Shown piece after piece: positions 1 to 6,606 of a stretch of DNA of 11,204 bases (position 1 is the first letter of the stretch; each line of letters starts with the position of its first letter). This stretch comes from Limnoglobus sp. (GTDB lineage Bacteria; Planctomycetota; Planctomycetia; Gemmatales; Gemmataceae). A program made the translations under genes and the position numbers. The DNA lies in assembly GCA_025353985.1 (NCBI GenBank), contig JANXNT010000624.1, forward strand, positions 1 through 11,204, read 5' to 3'. Under the pieces are notes generated by a model. The model did no database searches and had not been told where the DNA came from. It worked only from the letters and a program-made list of their open reading frames with translations.

Positions 1-92
1 CGAAGGGGAGCAAGTGGGTAACGGAAATCAGATGATCGTTTTCGCTGAAATGCGACAGAAAGCCCAACTTCACATCACTTGGGAGAACCCCT

Positions 93-353
93 ATGATGCC
101 ACCAACACAGTGCGAAGCCTTGTCCGTTTTGGCAGAAGTTGTTGGTCTGTCTCCCGACATTCGACTCGGTCAACTCTTCGCTCACCTCGGTTTTTTGGGC
201 GAAGATCAAACGGGCCGCTCGTTGGGAAACATCGACGACGAAGAACTACTCGCGGTGCTGTATCACCACCGTTGCGAACTGATCGCGCGGCAAACAATCG
301 CACCGCACCAGGAACGTCATCTGGCGGTGGATGACGAATCGGGATTCGTTTAG
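93..353 (+). CDS. Small uncharacterised protein (86 aa)
   Basis: This is a small protein I cannot assign to a named family with certainty. It is acidic to neutral, with no signal peptide, membrane segment or cysteine motif. Its core reads like two amphipathic helices, with RLGQLFAHLGFLG around residues 24-36 followed by DDEELLAVLYHH around 48-59. From memory, this 'degree of order, then D-E-E-L-L' layout resembles short hypothetical proteins common in Gemmata-type Planctomycetes; that is recognition only. The start is ATG at 93, with a second ATG directly after it, and a GGGAGA Shine-Dalgarno-like sequence lies at 81-86, about six bases upstream. The gene ends in TAG inside the left arm of a long palindrome and converges on the efflux gene. 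The reading frame that starts at 14 overlaps it but becomes arginine/serine-rich, as a shadow frame would. No function is proposed. Confidence 0.6.
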   Translation: MMPPTQCEALSVLAEVVGLSPDIRLGQLFAHLGFLGEDQTGRSLGNIDDEELLAVLYHHRCELIARQTIAPHQERHLAVDDESGFV

Positions 354-454
354 CCGCGCCGCGTAGGCTTTGCGCAGCGAAGCGCGAATTGCGAACTCAC
401 CGATACGCCGTGCCTACGCGCTTCGTTCCGAAGACTACGCGGCGTGGCTAAACG
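347..454. repeat. Long imperfect palindrome between convergent genes
   Basis: The outer arms are 347-366 (C then GTTTAGCCGCGCCGCGTAG) and 435-454 (CTACGCGGCGTGGCTAAAC then G). They pair over 20 bases with one mismatch, which would be a G-U pair in RNA. A second inner pair, CGAAGCGCG at 378-386 and CGCGCTTCG at 417-425, lets the whole 108-bp segment fold into a branched hairpin. An alternative pairing, GCGTAGGC (361-368) with GCCTACGC (412-419), is also available. It overlaps the stop codon of the small gene and sits 10 bp from the stop of the efflux gene. It could act as a bidirectional terminator, though no T-tract follows either side. It could equally be one copy of a dispersed palindromic element. 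Confidence 0.7.
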
Positions 455-463
455 GGATTGGCA

Positions 464-1891
464 TCACTTATCTGGGCGCGTCGCTTCTTCCAAAATCGAT
501 TCGGTTTCGGATTCTTGTGCGGTCAGGATGCGTAGACCGACGGCGGCGTTGAGGCGGTTGAGGGCTTGCCAGTAGTCGGTTAAGTTTCCGAGTGTCGAAC
601 GGACGCGGTCGCGATAGGCACGCTCGGCATCGAGGGCATCGAGCAAATCGCGCTCGCCGGTGCGGTACGATTTCAGAATGGTGATGCGGACTTCCCGCGC
701 GATTCGCAGGGAATCGACGTCGTCTTTGGTGATGCCGTTGAGCGCTTCGGTGTATTCGGCGACGGCTTGTTCGACTTCGGCGCGGCCATCGGCGGTGATC
801 GCGCCGAGGTTTGCTACGCTGCCCCGTGCGGCGGCTTCTGCGGTGTAGATGCGGCCTTGGTTGCGGTCTGTGAATGGCAGTGTCGAGTTGACCGCCACCG
901 TCCAAAGGAGCGCGTTGCGGAACCCCGTGATGCGCTGTTGATACTGATAGTTGGGGCCGGTGCTGATCGAGACTTGCGGCTTGCCCCGGCTGCGTTCGCG
1001 GGTGACGGCGGCGGCAGTGGCGGCGACAGTGCGCTCGGCCGCACGCAGGTCCGGGCGATGCTGCAACGCCAGTTCCCACGCCTGCGTTACCGTGATTCCG
1101 GGTGCCGCCTGCTTGACGGAAAGCGTGCCTTTTACATTGAAATCGGGCGTGTCGGTTGGCCGCCCGATTAGCGATTGCAGCTTGGCTTTCGAAGTCTCCG
1201 CTGCCGCACGTCGTCGCCGCAGTTCGCGTTGGGCATCGAGTACGGCGAGTTTCACCCGCTTCTCTTCGACGACGGCTTTCGGATCTTTTTTGCCCCGCTC
1301 GATCGCATCGAGTTCCAGACCTTGCAGCGCTTTCAAATCCTCTTCGGCGAGTTTGACGAACTCGTCGGCTTCGAGTGCATCGTAAAACGTGTCCACGCTA
1401 CGGGCGACTTCGCGGCGGAGTTGGTCGGCGAAATCGGCTTCGGCGACATCGACGTTGAGCCGGGCTGCGGCGCGTGCGGCCACGCGCTTGCCGAACAACC
1501 ACCAATCGATCGGCACCGTCAGCAGCGCATCGAATTGCGGAGGCCCCGCCTGGTTGTCGAAGTTCACTGCCGTGATCGGAATCAACTGCGCATCGGTGGT
1601 CAACTGACAGTTCGGAATCAGCGATTCGGTGAGGGAATCGCCCTCGATCTGCTTCACGCGTTCGGCACCGACTTTAAGTCGAAAGTTATTCAGCACGCAT
1701 TCGCGCACGACATCGGGCAACGTCAGATCGGGTTTCGCGCTCGAGGGTGTCGCAATCGCAATCGCGACCACAGGCAGCGGCGCAGCCACGCTCGGCTCGT
1801 CCGTGAGGTAGCGCGGCAACGTAGCCGCTCGATACGTCGCCGGCGTGGCACAACCCATCAGCATGAAAGCAACGAATAGGCCGCAGCGCAT
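464..1891 (-). CDS. TolC-family outer-membrane efflux lipoprotein
   Basis: This is an outer-membrane factor of the OEP/TolC family, the trimeric exit duct used by RND, MFS or ABC efflux systems and by type I secretion. The 475-residue length is typical. The chosen start (ATG at 1891) gives a short lipoprotein signal with the lipobox LMGC, cysteine at residue 14, as in the CzcC/CusC branch. An upstream in-frame ATG at 2014 would add 41 residues that bury this signal, so it was rejected. Two OEP repeats are visible. The first has long alpha-helical coiled-coil stretches around 140-240. The second carries LPFTDRNQG at about 338-346 and YRTGERDLLDALDAERAYRD at 409-428, both hallmark patterns of the family. 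No pump or adaptor gene is in the window, so the substrate is unknown. A possible minus-strand -35 box (TTGACG, at 1955-1960) has no good -10 partner. The gene runs convergently to the small gene at 93-353. Confidence 0.9.
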   Translation of the reverse strand: MRCGLFVAFMLMGCATPATYRAATLPRYLTDEPSVAAPLPVVAIAIATPSSAKPDLTLPDVVRECVLNNFRLKVGAERVKQIEGDSLTESLIPNCQLTTDAQLIPITAVNFDNQAGPPQFDALLTVPIDWWLFGKRVAARAAARLNVDVAEADFADQLRREVARSVDTFYDALEADEFVKLAEEDLKALQGLELDAIERGKKDPKAVVEEKRVKLAVLDAQRELRRRRAAAETSKAKLQSLIGRPTDTPDFNVKGTLSVKQAAPGITVTQAWELALQHRPDLRAAERTVAATAAAVTRERSRGKPQVSISTGPNYQYQQRITGFRNALLWTVAVNSTLPFTDRNQGRIYTAEAAARGSVANLGAITADGRAEVEQAVAEYTEALNGITKDDVDSLRIAREVRITILKSYRTGERDLLDALDAERAYRDRVRSTLGNLTDYWQALNRLNAAVGLRILTAQESETESILEEATRPDK

Positions 1892-2044
1892 TTCGATGGA
1901 TCCCGTCGATATTTCGCGAGTAAGAAGCGGTGCCTTAGTCGAAATGGAAGATCGCGTCAATTGCGGTCGCTCGTGCCAGCCTGCGGTGCAAGTTTTGAAG
2001 TTGCGGGCTGTCACGATAGCGTGTAAAGATGCCGATAGATGAGT

Positions 2045-2395
2045 TTATGGGCCGTCAACGTCGTTGCCAATTTCGACCAAAGGCTCACCCGCTTCCAATC
2101 GAATGATCGCCGCTGGTAACTCGCGAGTCAGAAGGTCGCGAAGTGCCACGTTCGAGGTATTGCCGCATCGGAGCCAGAGAACTTGTGGCGGCGAACCGAG
2201 TCGTTCCACCATCTCGGCGAAGTCGGCGTCCTTGGTCATCACTACGACGTCCGCAGTCTTTGCCGCTACAAAGATAGGGGAATCTTGAGCCTCACGCAAA
2301 CCGAGATCGCGGACGGGTATCGCCACGATGCGGAATGTTGTTGCCAGCCAAGGTGCGATGGATAGCGACAAGTGTGCGTCAAGCCATATCGTCAC
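2045..2395 (-). CDS. DUF5615-type PIN-like protein (putative toxin)
   Basis: This 116-residue protein has the layout of DUF5615 PIN-like proteins, which are predicted nucleases in type II toxin-antitoxin pairs. The signs are an N-terminal strand ending in an acidic residue (IWLDAHLS, D6), then VRDLGL (D30), a D38-x-x-I-F-x-A-A helix and the strand-plus-acid motif VVMTKDADF (D56, D58). The acidic residues are those expected to form the PIN-type metal site; this is family knowledge, not proof. The start is GTG at 2395, which overlaps the TGA of the upstream DUF433 gene as GTGA. An in-frame ATG at 2575 would instead add 60 arginine-rich residues that are the shadow of the DUF433 gene. The GTGA junction implies translational coupling, which keeps antitoxin and toxin synthesis linked. 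The gene ends 153 bp before the efflux gene on the same strand. Toxic activity is inferred. Confidence 0.8.
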   Translation of the reverse strand: MTIWLDAHLSLSIAPWLATTFRIVAIPVRDLGLREAQDSPIFVAAKTADVVVMTKDADFAEMVERLGSPPQVLWLRCGNTSNVALRDLLTRELPAAIIRLEAGEPLVEIGNDVDGP

Positions 2396-2646
2396 GCTAC
2401 GGCCTCTACGCGCGACGATCTGGCGCTCGCAAAACGTAGACACGCAGCGACATCTTCCAGTTCGAGATCGGGGAGTTCGGCAACGACTTCTTTGCTTGAG
2501 AGGCCGGCGGCGAGAAGGTCGAGCACATCGCTGACGCGGATGCGCATACCCCGCACGCATGGTCGACCGCCGCATTGAAGCGGATGGATCGTGATTCGTT
2601 TCGGCAGCGATTCCATAGCGAACTGCACCCGTACTAGAGCTTTCAT
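2392..2646 (-). CDS. DUF433 family protein (putative antitoxin)
   Basis: This 84-residue protein belongs to the DUF433 family, small winged-helix-like proteins found next to DUF5615 genes and regarded as their antitoxins. The signature is clear: RITIHPLQCGGRPCVRGMRI (residues 17-36), then VSDVLDLLAAGLS (38-50), then a helix with the pattern V-V-A-E-L-P-D-L-E-L-E-D-V-A-A-C-L. The family normally has I-x-x-x-P-x-x-x-x-G-x-P-x-I-x-G-T-R-I; here Met replaces the usual Thr in GTRI. ATG at 2646 is preferred because GGGAG lies eight bases upstream. ATG at 2661 would overlap that ribosome site, and ATG at 2616 (MESLPKR) is a shorter alternative. The gene is first in a two-gene operon and is likely to repress its own promoter, as such antitoxins commonly do, but that is inference. 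Confidence 0.85.
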   Translation of the reverse strand: MKALVRVQFAMESLPKRITIHPLQCGGRPCVRGMRIRVSDVLDLLAAGLSSKEVVAELPDLELEDVAACLRFASARSSRVEAVA

Positions 2647-2669
2647 TTTCACATCTCCCACTCAGACAG

Positions 2670-2696
2670 GTTATCGCAAGGCGTTGAAAGTGTCAA
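2670..2696 (-). promoter_or_regulatory. Putative promoter of the DUF433/DUF5615 operon
   Basis: Read on the minus strand, a perfect TTGACA -35 hexamer (2691-2696) is followed after 15 bases by GATAAC (2670-2675), a four-of-six match to TATAAT. TAACCT at a 17-base gap is a weaker alternative. The -10 lies about 24 bp ahead of the antitoxin ATG. The -35 overlaps a small inverted repeat, TTGA-AAGTG-TCAA (2684-2696), which could be an operator for autoregulation. This is a consensus match only. Confidence 0.4.
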
Positions 2697-2793
2697 AGCT
2701 AACCGTGTGCGCCGCCTCGCGCCCTTGCGGTCGTTCGTTTGTGGCGTATCTGTAACTATCGCGAACTGTTTCGTACTCTCTGGGGGTTTTGCT

Positions 2794-3822
2794 GTGTCGC
2801 AAACTGTGAAAGTGGCCGTGACTGGGGCGGGTGGCAATGTGTCGTATGCCATGCTGGCGCGGCTGGCGTCGGGCGAGGTGTTTGGCGCGAACACGAAGGT
2901 GATTTTGCACCTACTCGAAATCCCCAAAAAGGACGGCTGGACGGCACCATCGCCAACAGCGCGGCAACCTTTGGAAATTGCCGAAGGCAACGCGATGGAG
3001 TTGCTCGATTGCGGCTTTTCGACGCTGCTCGATGTCGTCGTGACGGATAATGCGGCGACGGCGTTCAATGGCGTGAATTATGCATTGCTCGTCGGTGCGG
3101 CTCCGCGTGGGCCGGGGATGGAACGCAAGGATTTGCTCGGTTTGAACGGCAGAATCTTCGTCGGACAGGGCAAAGCGCTCGCGGCCAACGCGGCGAGTGA
3201 CGTGCGGATTCTCATCGTTGGGAACCCGTGCAACACGAATTGCCTCGTGGCGTACCTGAACGGCAAAGACATTCCGGCGGATCGCTGGTCGGCGATGACG
3301 CGGCTCGACCACAACCGTGCGGTGTCGGCGCTCGCGGTAAAGGCGGGCGCGAAGAATGCGGATGTCACGCACGTGACGATCTGGGGCAACCACTCGAACA
3401 CGCAATACGTCGACTTCACAAACGCGAAGATCGGCGGAAAGGCCGCGACGGAAGCGATTCCAGACCGGGCGTGGCTCGAAGGAACGTTCGTGCCGCAGTG
3501 CCAGAATCGCGGTGCGGCGATCATCAAAGCGCGCGGACTGTCGAGCGCGATGTCGGCCGCGAACGGTGCGATCGATCACGTGAAAACGATGATTACCGGC
3601 ACGCCGAAGGGCGACTGGACGAGTGCAGCCGTCGTTTCCAAAGGCGAATACGGTGTACCGGCGGGCCTCGTTTTCGGTTACCCGTGTACCAACGACGGCA
3701 AGGGAAATTGGACCGTCACCGAAGGCGTCCCGCTCGATGCCTACGGCAAGAAAATGTTCGAAGCGACATTGAAAGAATTGCTCGAAGAACGCGATGCCGT
3801 GAAGGATTTGCTTCCTTCGTAA
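2794..3822 (+). CDS. mdh: Malate dehydrogenase (NAD-dependent)
   Basis: This enzyme oxidises malate to oxaloacetate with NAD in the cytoplasmic TCA cycle. It belongs to the lactate/malate dehydrogenase family, MDH type 2 branch, and its 342 residues are slightly longer than the usual 325-330. The Rossmann domain begins with VKVAVTGAGGNVSYAMLARL. The substrate loop is APRGPGMER (103-111), the cofactor strand ends in NPCNTN (144-149), the catalytic aspartate lies in RLDHNRA (D172) and the catalytic histidine in WGNHSNTQY (H200). The C-terminal domain includes GVPAGLVFGYPC (287-298). An oddity is that the third glycine of the usual G-A-A-G-x-x-G nucleotide loop is serine (S17). The start is GTG at 2794, with a GGGGG run at 2782-2786 as ribosome site; the in-frame GTG at 2707 would add 29 residues with no counterpart in the family. 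It heads a co-directional run with DUF2237, ypfJ and the TPR gene. Confidence 0.93.
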   Translation: MSQTVKVAVTGAGGNVSYAMLARLASGEVFGANTKVILHLLEIPKKDGWTAPSPTARQPLEIAEGNAMELLDCGFSTLLDVVVTDNAATAFNGVNYALLVGAAPRGPGMERKDLLGLNGRIFVGQGKALAANAASDVRILIVGNPCNTNCLVAYLNGKDIPADRWSAMTRLDHNRAVSALAVKAGAKNADVTHVTIWGNHSNTQYVDFTNAKIGGKAATEAIPDRAWLEGTFVPQCQNRGAAIIKARGLSSAMSAANGAIDHVKTMITGTPKGDWTSAAVVSKGEYGVPAGLVFGYPCTNDGKGNWTVTEGVPLDAYGKKMFEATLKELLEERDAVKDLLPS

Positions 3823-3836
3823 ACCCTACCCCACGT

Positions 3837-3860
3837 GCCGCGATGTGGCCCCATCGCGGC
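3837..3860 (+). promoter_or_regulatory. Strong hairpin between mdh and the DUF2237 gene
   Basis: GCCGCGATG (3837-3845) and CATCGCGGC (3852-3860) form a perfect nine-base-pair GC-rich stem with the six-base loop TGGCCC. It starts 14 bases after the mdh stop and ends six bases before the GGAG ribosome site (3867-3870) of the next gene. No T-run follows, so it is not a classical intrinsic terminator. It could stabilise the 3' end of the mdh message, partly attenuate transcription, or modulate translation of the downstream gene. Confidence 0.6.
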
Positions 3861-3876
3861 GAGTTCGGAGCTTACT

Positions 3877-4254
3877 GTGTCCACTGCAAAAAACGTCCTC
3901 GGCACTCCGCTGCAATCGTGCTCGACGAAACCGCTGACCGGCTTTTACCGCAACGGCTGCTGCGACACCGGCGCGGAAGATCGCGGCCTGCACCTCGTCT
4001 GTACGCACGTGACGGCGGAGTTTCTCGCTTTCTCCAAAGCGGTGGGCAACGACCTCAGCACGCCGAACCCCGCGTACGGCTTCCCCGGTTTACGCCCCGG
4101 CGACCGCTGGTGCGTCTGCGTGACACGCTGGAAAGACGCGATGGAAGCGAACGCCGCCGCACCGATCGTGCTCGAAGCGACGCACATTTCGGCGCTCGAG
4201 TTCGTCGATCTCGAAGACCTCAAGAAACACGCTGTGGCCGCACCGACTTCTTGA
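3877..4254 (+). CDS. DUF2237 family protein
   Basis: This is a 125-residue protein of the DUF2237 family, a conserved single-domain family of unknown biochemical function. The characteristic run is present in order: KNVLGTPLQSC, then STKPLTGFYRNGCC, then HLVCTHVTAEFLAFSK, then GNDLSTPNPAYGFPGLRPGD and RWCVCVTRW, followed by an acidic helix-forming tail (LEFVDLEDLKKHA). Several conserved cysteines (in the QSC, GCC, LVC and WCVC segments) suggest a metal- or redox-sensitive site, but this is speculation. The start is GTG at 3877, with GGAG at 3867-3870, six bases upstream. An in-frame ATG at 3835 would place the strong hairpin inside the coding region and add 14 residues not seen in the family. 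It lies 54 nt after mdh and 66 nt before ypfJ, so co-transcription is plausible. Confidence 0.88.
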   Translation: MSTAKNVLGTPLQSCSTKPLTGFYRNGCCDTGAEDRGLHLVCTHVTAEFLAFSKAVGNDLSTPNPAYGFPGLRPGDRWCVCVTRWKDAMEANAAAPIVLEATHISALEFVDLEDLKKHAVAAPTS

Positions 4255-4320
4255 TCGGGCACGCAATTCGGCGTACGGTGTAGCGAGAGATTTGAACGCC
4301 AGCGATTTAGGAGCAACATC

Positions 4321-5184
4321 ATGAAGTGGGAAGATCAGGAACAGAGCGAGAACGTCGAAGACACGCGCGGCAGTCGTCGCCCCGCGATGGCGGCGGGAGG
4401 GGGCATCGGCGTGATGCTCATCATGGCCGTGGCATATTTCATGGGCATCGACCCCAATCAGGCCAAGAAAGTCGCGGGCGCGCTCGCGGGTGGCGGACAA
4501 CAGCAGCAAGCGGGGCCGCCGCCCAACGACAAGATGAAAGAATTTTCGGCCTCGATTCTCGGGATGACCGAGAAAGTCTGGGGGAAGTTGTTACCCGAAA
4601 ACTACCGTAAGCCATACGAAAAACCGCGGATGATTTTGTTCTCCGACGAAGTAAACACCAAATGCGGGAACGCGCCATCGGCCGTCGGCCCGTTCTATTG
4701 CCCCGGCGACAAATGCGTCTACCTCGACCCGACGTTCTTCGATGAACTCGAAACGAAACTCGGCGGCTCCAAGGCGGACTTCTCTAAAGCCTACGTGATC
4801 GCACACGAGGTCGGCCATCACGTGCAAAACTTGCTCGGGTACAACGAACTCGTCGATCAGTTCAAGGCACGCGAAGGCGAAAACTCGGGGATTCGCCTCG
4901 AATTACAGGCCGACTACCTTGCGGGTGTGTGGGCCTTCCATGCCGACAAGAATTACCGGATCGTCGAAAAGGGCGACATCGAATCCGCGCTGAAAACGGC
5001 AAAATCGATCGGCGATAACCGCATCCAAGAGAAGATGCGCGGCAAATCGTGGCCCGAATCGTTCACCCACGGACGCGACGATCAGCGCATCAAATACTTC
5101 ACCGAAGGAATGAAGACCGGCGACGCGAGCAAGGCCACACTCGACCGATTCTTCAGCCGAAGCGTGAAGCCGCTCGATCTGTAA
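4321..5184 (+). CDS. ypfJ: YpfJ-type neutral zinc metallopeptidase
   Basis: This 287-residue membrane-anchored protein belongs to the putative neutral zinc metallopeptidase family (Zn_peptidase, YpfJ/KPN_02809). A charged cytoplasmic start is followed by one transmembrane segment at about 24-42, then a glycine/glutamine-rich linker (54-68), then the catalytic domain. The family signature WxxLLPExYRxP occurs at 87-98. Paired cysteines occur in NTKCGNAPSAVGPFYCPGDK (112-131). The zinc motif HEVGHH is at 162-167 with E163 as catalytic base, the likely third ligand E194 is in LELQADYLAGVWA, and the conserved FTHGRDDQR ends at about 256. All key residues are intact. The natural substrate of the family is not known. 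AGGAG at 4309-4313, seven bases before the ATG, fixes the start. The TPR gene follows after 20 nt, indicating an operon and a possible partnership. Confidence 0.93.
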   Translation: MKWEDQEQSENVEDTRGSRRPAMAAGGGIGVMLIMAVAYFMGIDPNQAKKVAGALAGGGQQQQAGPPPNDKMKEFSASILGMTEKVWGKLLPENYRKPYEKPRMILFSDEVNTKCGNAPSAVGPFYCPGDKCVYLDPTFFDELETKLGGSKADFSKAYVIAHEVGHHVQNLLGYNELVDQFKAREGENSGIRLELQADYLAGVWAFHADKNYRIVEKGDIESALKTAKSIGDNRIQEKMRGKSWPESFTHGRDDQRIKYFTEGMKTGDASKATLDRFFSRSVKPLDL

Positions 5185-5204
5185 TTCGCCCCGGAGGAAC
5201 GACC

Positions 5205-6464
5205 ATGTCGACTGAGGCGCAAGCGTACTTCCAACGCGGATTCGACGCTTTCCAGCAAGGCGATTTCCGCGAAGCCGTCGAGTGTTACACTCGCGCGATC
5301 GCGTTTCAGCCGCGCGTGGCAAGTGGGTATCGCTATCGGGCGAAAGCGTATCTCGCGATGCGCGACCGCGCGAAGGCGATCGCCGATTACGACACCGCGA
5401 TTCGCCTGTTGCCTACCGATGCCCAACTGCTTGCCGAACGTGCGGGCGAACTGCTGAAGCAGAAGCGTTTCGACGATGCGGCCCTCGATTGCAACTCGGC
5501 AATGGAACTCGATCCGGGCCGCGCGGATGTTCACGCGATTCGGGCGCATTGCCACGCGGAGCGCGGCGATTCCACGACGGCATTCAGCGATTATGCGACC
5601 GCGATTCGGATGGATCCGCCGAACGCGGAGCAGTATCTGGCGCGGCGTTCGAAGTTGCACACCGAGTGCGGGAACTTCGCGGCCGCCATCGAAGATGCCG
5701 ACCTCGCGTTGATCGCCAACCCCGATTTTGCACTGGCTTTCGAGGCGCGTGCGGCGGCGCGACAAGCGATGGGCGACCGGGCCGGGGCGATGGCCGACTT
5801 CGCCGAAGCGTCTGCACGCGACCCGCACGATGTCGCCGCGATCTTGCAACGCGCGATGATCCAAGTGCAAATGCGCGATTACGCCGAAGCCCGCGATGGG
5901 GCGGAACGCATCTTGGCGCTGTCGCCGAAAATGCCAATTGCGTTGGAATTGCGCGCGATGTGCGACATCGAACTTCGTGACTGGGACCGCGCGCTCGTCG
6001 AACTCAACGACATCCTCGCCGCCGATCCGAATCGCCAGAGTGCCTATGCACTGCGGGCCGGGTTGCACTACCGCAAAGGCGACGATGCGCTCGCGGTGGC
6101 CGATCAACTTCAGGTGCTGAAACGCGATCCGGAGTCCGTGCCGTGCTACAACCAAATCGCGTGGATCTGGGCGACATCGCCCGACGCCACGATACGCAAC
6201 GGCACGCAGGCCATCGAGTTCGCCACACGCTGTTGCGAGTTAGGCCACTGGAAAGAACACGGCCACATGGACACGCTCGCCGCCGCGTACGCCGAAACGG
6301 GCGACTTCCCGAAAGCGATCCACTGGATCGAAAAAGCCATCGCACTCGCCGAGGCCACGCCCGCCACCGACATGCCGCCGACAACGGGCCTCGCTGACGA
6401 TTATCGCACGCGGTTGGTACAATATCGCGCCAGCACGCCACACCGGCGCGTGTCGTCAACGTAG
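5205..6464 (+). CDS. Tetratricopeptide repeat protein
   Basis: This 419-residue protein is built almost wholly of tetratricopeptide repeats, about nine from residue 5 to 310, each close to 34 residues. They show the usual pattern of an A/G at position 8, a Y/F, A at position 20 and a closing P (for example GDFREAVECYTRAIAFQP). A C-terminal segment of about 314-410 has the NQIAWIWATSPDATIRNG and DTLAAAYAETGDFPKAI pattern, which I recognise from many Planctomycete TPR proteins. No signal peptide or membrane segment is visible, so it is probably cytoplasmic and a scaffold for protein contacts. GGAGG at 5193-5197, seven bases before ATG 5205, fixes the start; the longer frame from 5049 overlaps ypfJ and is a shadow. 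The 20-nt gap to ypfJ suggests co-transcription. The partner is unknown. Confidence 0.9.
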   Translation: MSTEAQAYFQRGFDAFQQGDFREAVECYTRAIAFQPRVASGYRYRAKAYLAMRDRAKAIADYDTAIRLLPTDAQLLAERAGELLKQKRFDDAALDCNSAMELDPGRADVHAIRAHCHAERGDSTTAFSDYATAIRMDPPNAEQYLARRSKLHTECGNFAAAIEDADLALIANPDFALAFEARAAARQAMGDRAGAMADFAEASARDPHDVAAILQRAMIQVQMRDYAEARDGAERILALSPKMPIALELRAMCDIELRDWDRALVELNDILAADPNRQSAYALRAGLHYRKGDDALAVADQLQVLKRDPESVPCYNQIAWIWATSPDATIRNGTQAIEFATRCCELGHWKEHGHMDTLAAAYAETGDFPKAIHWIEKAIALAEATPATDMPPTTGLADDYRTRLVQYRASTPHRRVSST

Positions 6465-6465
6465 T

Positions 6466-6523
6466 CCCCAGGGTACGACGAAGACGTCTAACCCTGGGCT
6501 AACAGATGTAACCCCGTTGGGGT
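6466..6523. repeat. Two-hairpin intergenic spacer element
   Basis: The first hairpin has arms CCCAGGGT (6467-6474) and ACCCTGGG (6491-6498), with an inner GACG-AAGA-CGTC stem-loop (6477-6488). After a 12-base linker, ACCCC-GTT-GGGGT (6511-6523) forms the second. It starts two bases after the TPR gene stop, so it could terminate or protect that transcript. The wording of the sequence, an 'accctgggct...accccgttggggt' pair, matches a dispersed intergenic repeat I recall from Planctomycete genomes. Only one copy is in this window. Confidence 0.65.
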
Positions 6524-6547
6524 AAAAACTCTTGGTTTAGCCGTGCG

Positions 6548-6553
6548 TATAAT
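6548..6553 (+). promoter_or_regulatory. Possible -10 box upstream of the M48 gene
   Basis: TATAAT is a perfect -10 hexamer, 54 bp ahead of the M48 ATG. No acceptable -35 hexamer lies 16-18 bp upstream; TTGGTT at 6532 is too close and TTGGGG at 6517 too far. Sigma-factor use in this organism is unknown, so the match may be chance. Confidence 0.3.
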
Positions 6554-6558
6554 TTGAA

Positions 6559-6576
6559 AACCGCTAACGTGCGGTT
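6559..6576 (+). other. Small hairpin in the leader of the M48 gene
   Basis: AACCGC (6559-6564) and GCGGTT (6571-6576) form a six-base-pair stem with the loop TAACGT, just after the TATAAT sequence. It would lie near the 5' end of an M48 transcript started there. The 9-mer GTTTAGCCG immediately before it (6535-6543) is also the left edge of the palindrome at 348-356, so this may be another relic of the same palindromic family. Confidence 0.4.
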
Positions 6577-6606
6577 CGGCACACTGCCTCTGGAAGACTT
6601 GTTGCG

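Noticed and set aside
1..92. Possible tail of an upstream gene ending at TAA 19-21
   Set aside because: Only six codons would be inside the window, too few to support any call.
14..334. GTG-started frame overlapping the small gene
   Set aside because: Its second half is arginine- and serine-rich, typical of a shadow frame. The 93-353 frame has a proper ribosome site and helix-like composition.
1175..1879. 234-codon frame antisense to the efflux gene
   Set aside because: Low-complexity Arg/Gln/His-rich product opposite a well-conserved OEP protein.
3228..4283. 351-codon plus-strand frame across mdh and the DUF2237 gene
   Set aside because: Arginine-rich translation overlapping two clearly recognised genes in other frames; no ribosome site.
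5082..6155. Long antisense frame (357 codons) under the TPR gene
   Set aside because: High-GC coding DNA produces long open frames on the opposite strand. Its residues are Arg/His/Val-rich with no domain, and the sense TPR repeats are unmistakable.
6524..6553. Full sigma-70 promoter before the M48 gene
   Set aside because: TATAAT is perfect, but no -35 match exists at 16-18 bp, so only a low-confidence -10 was listed.
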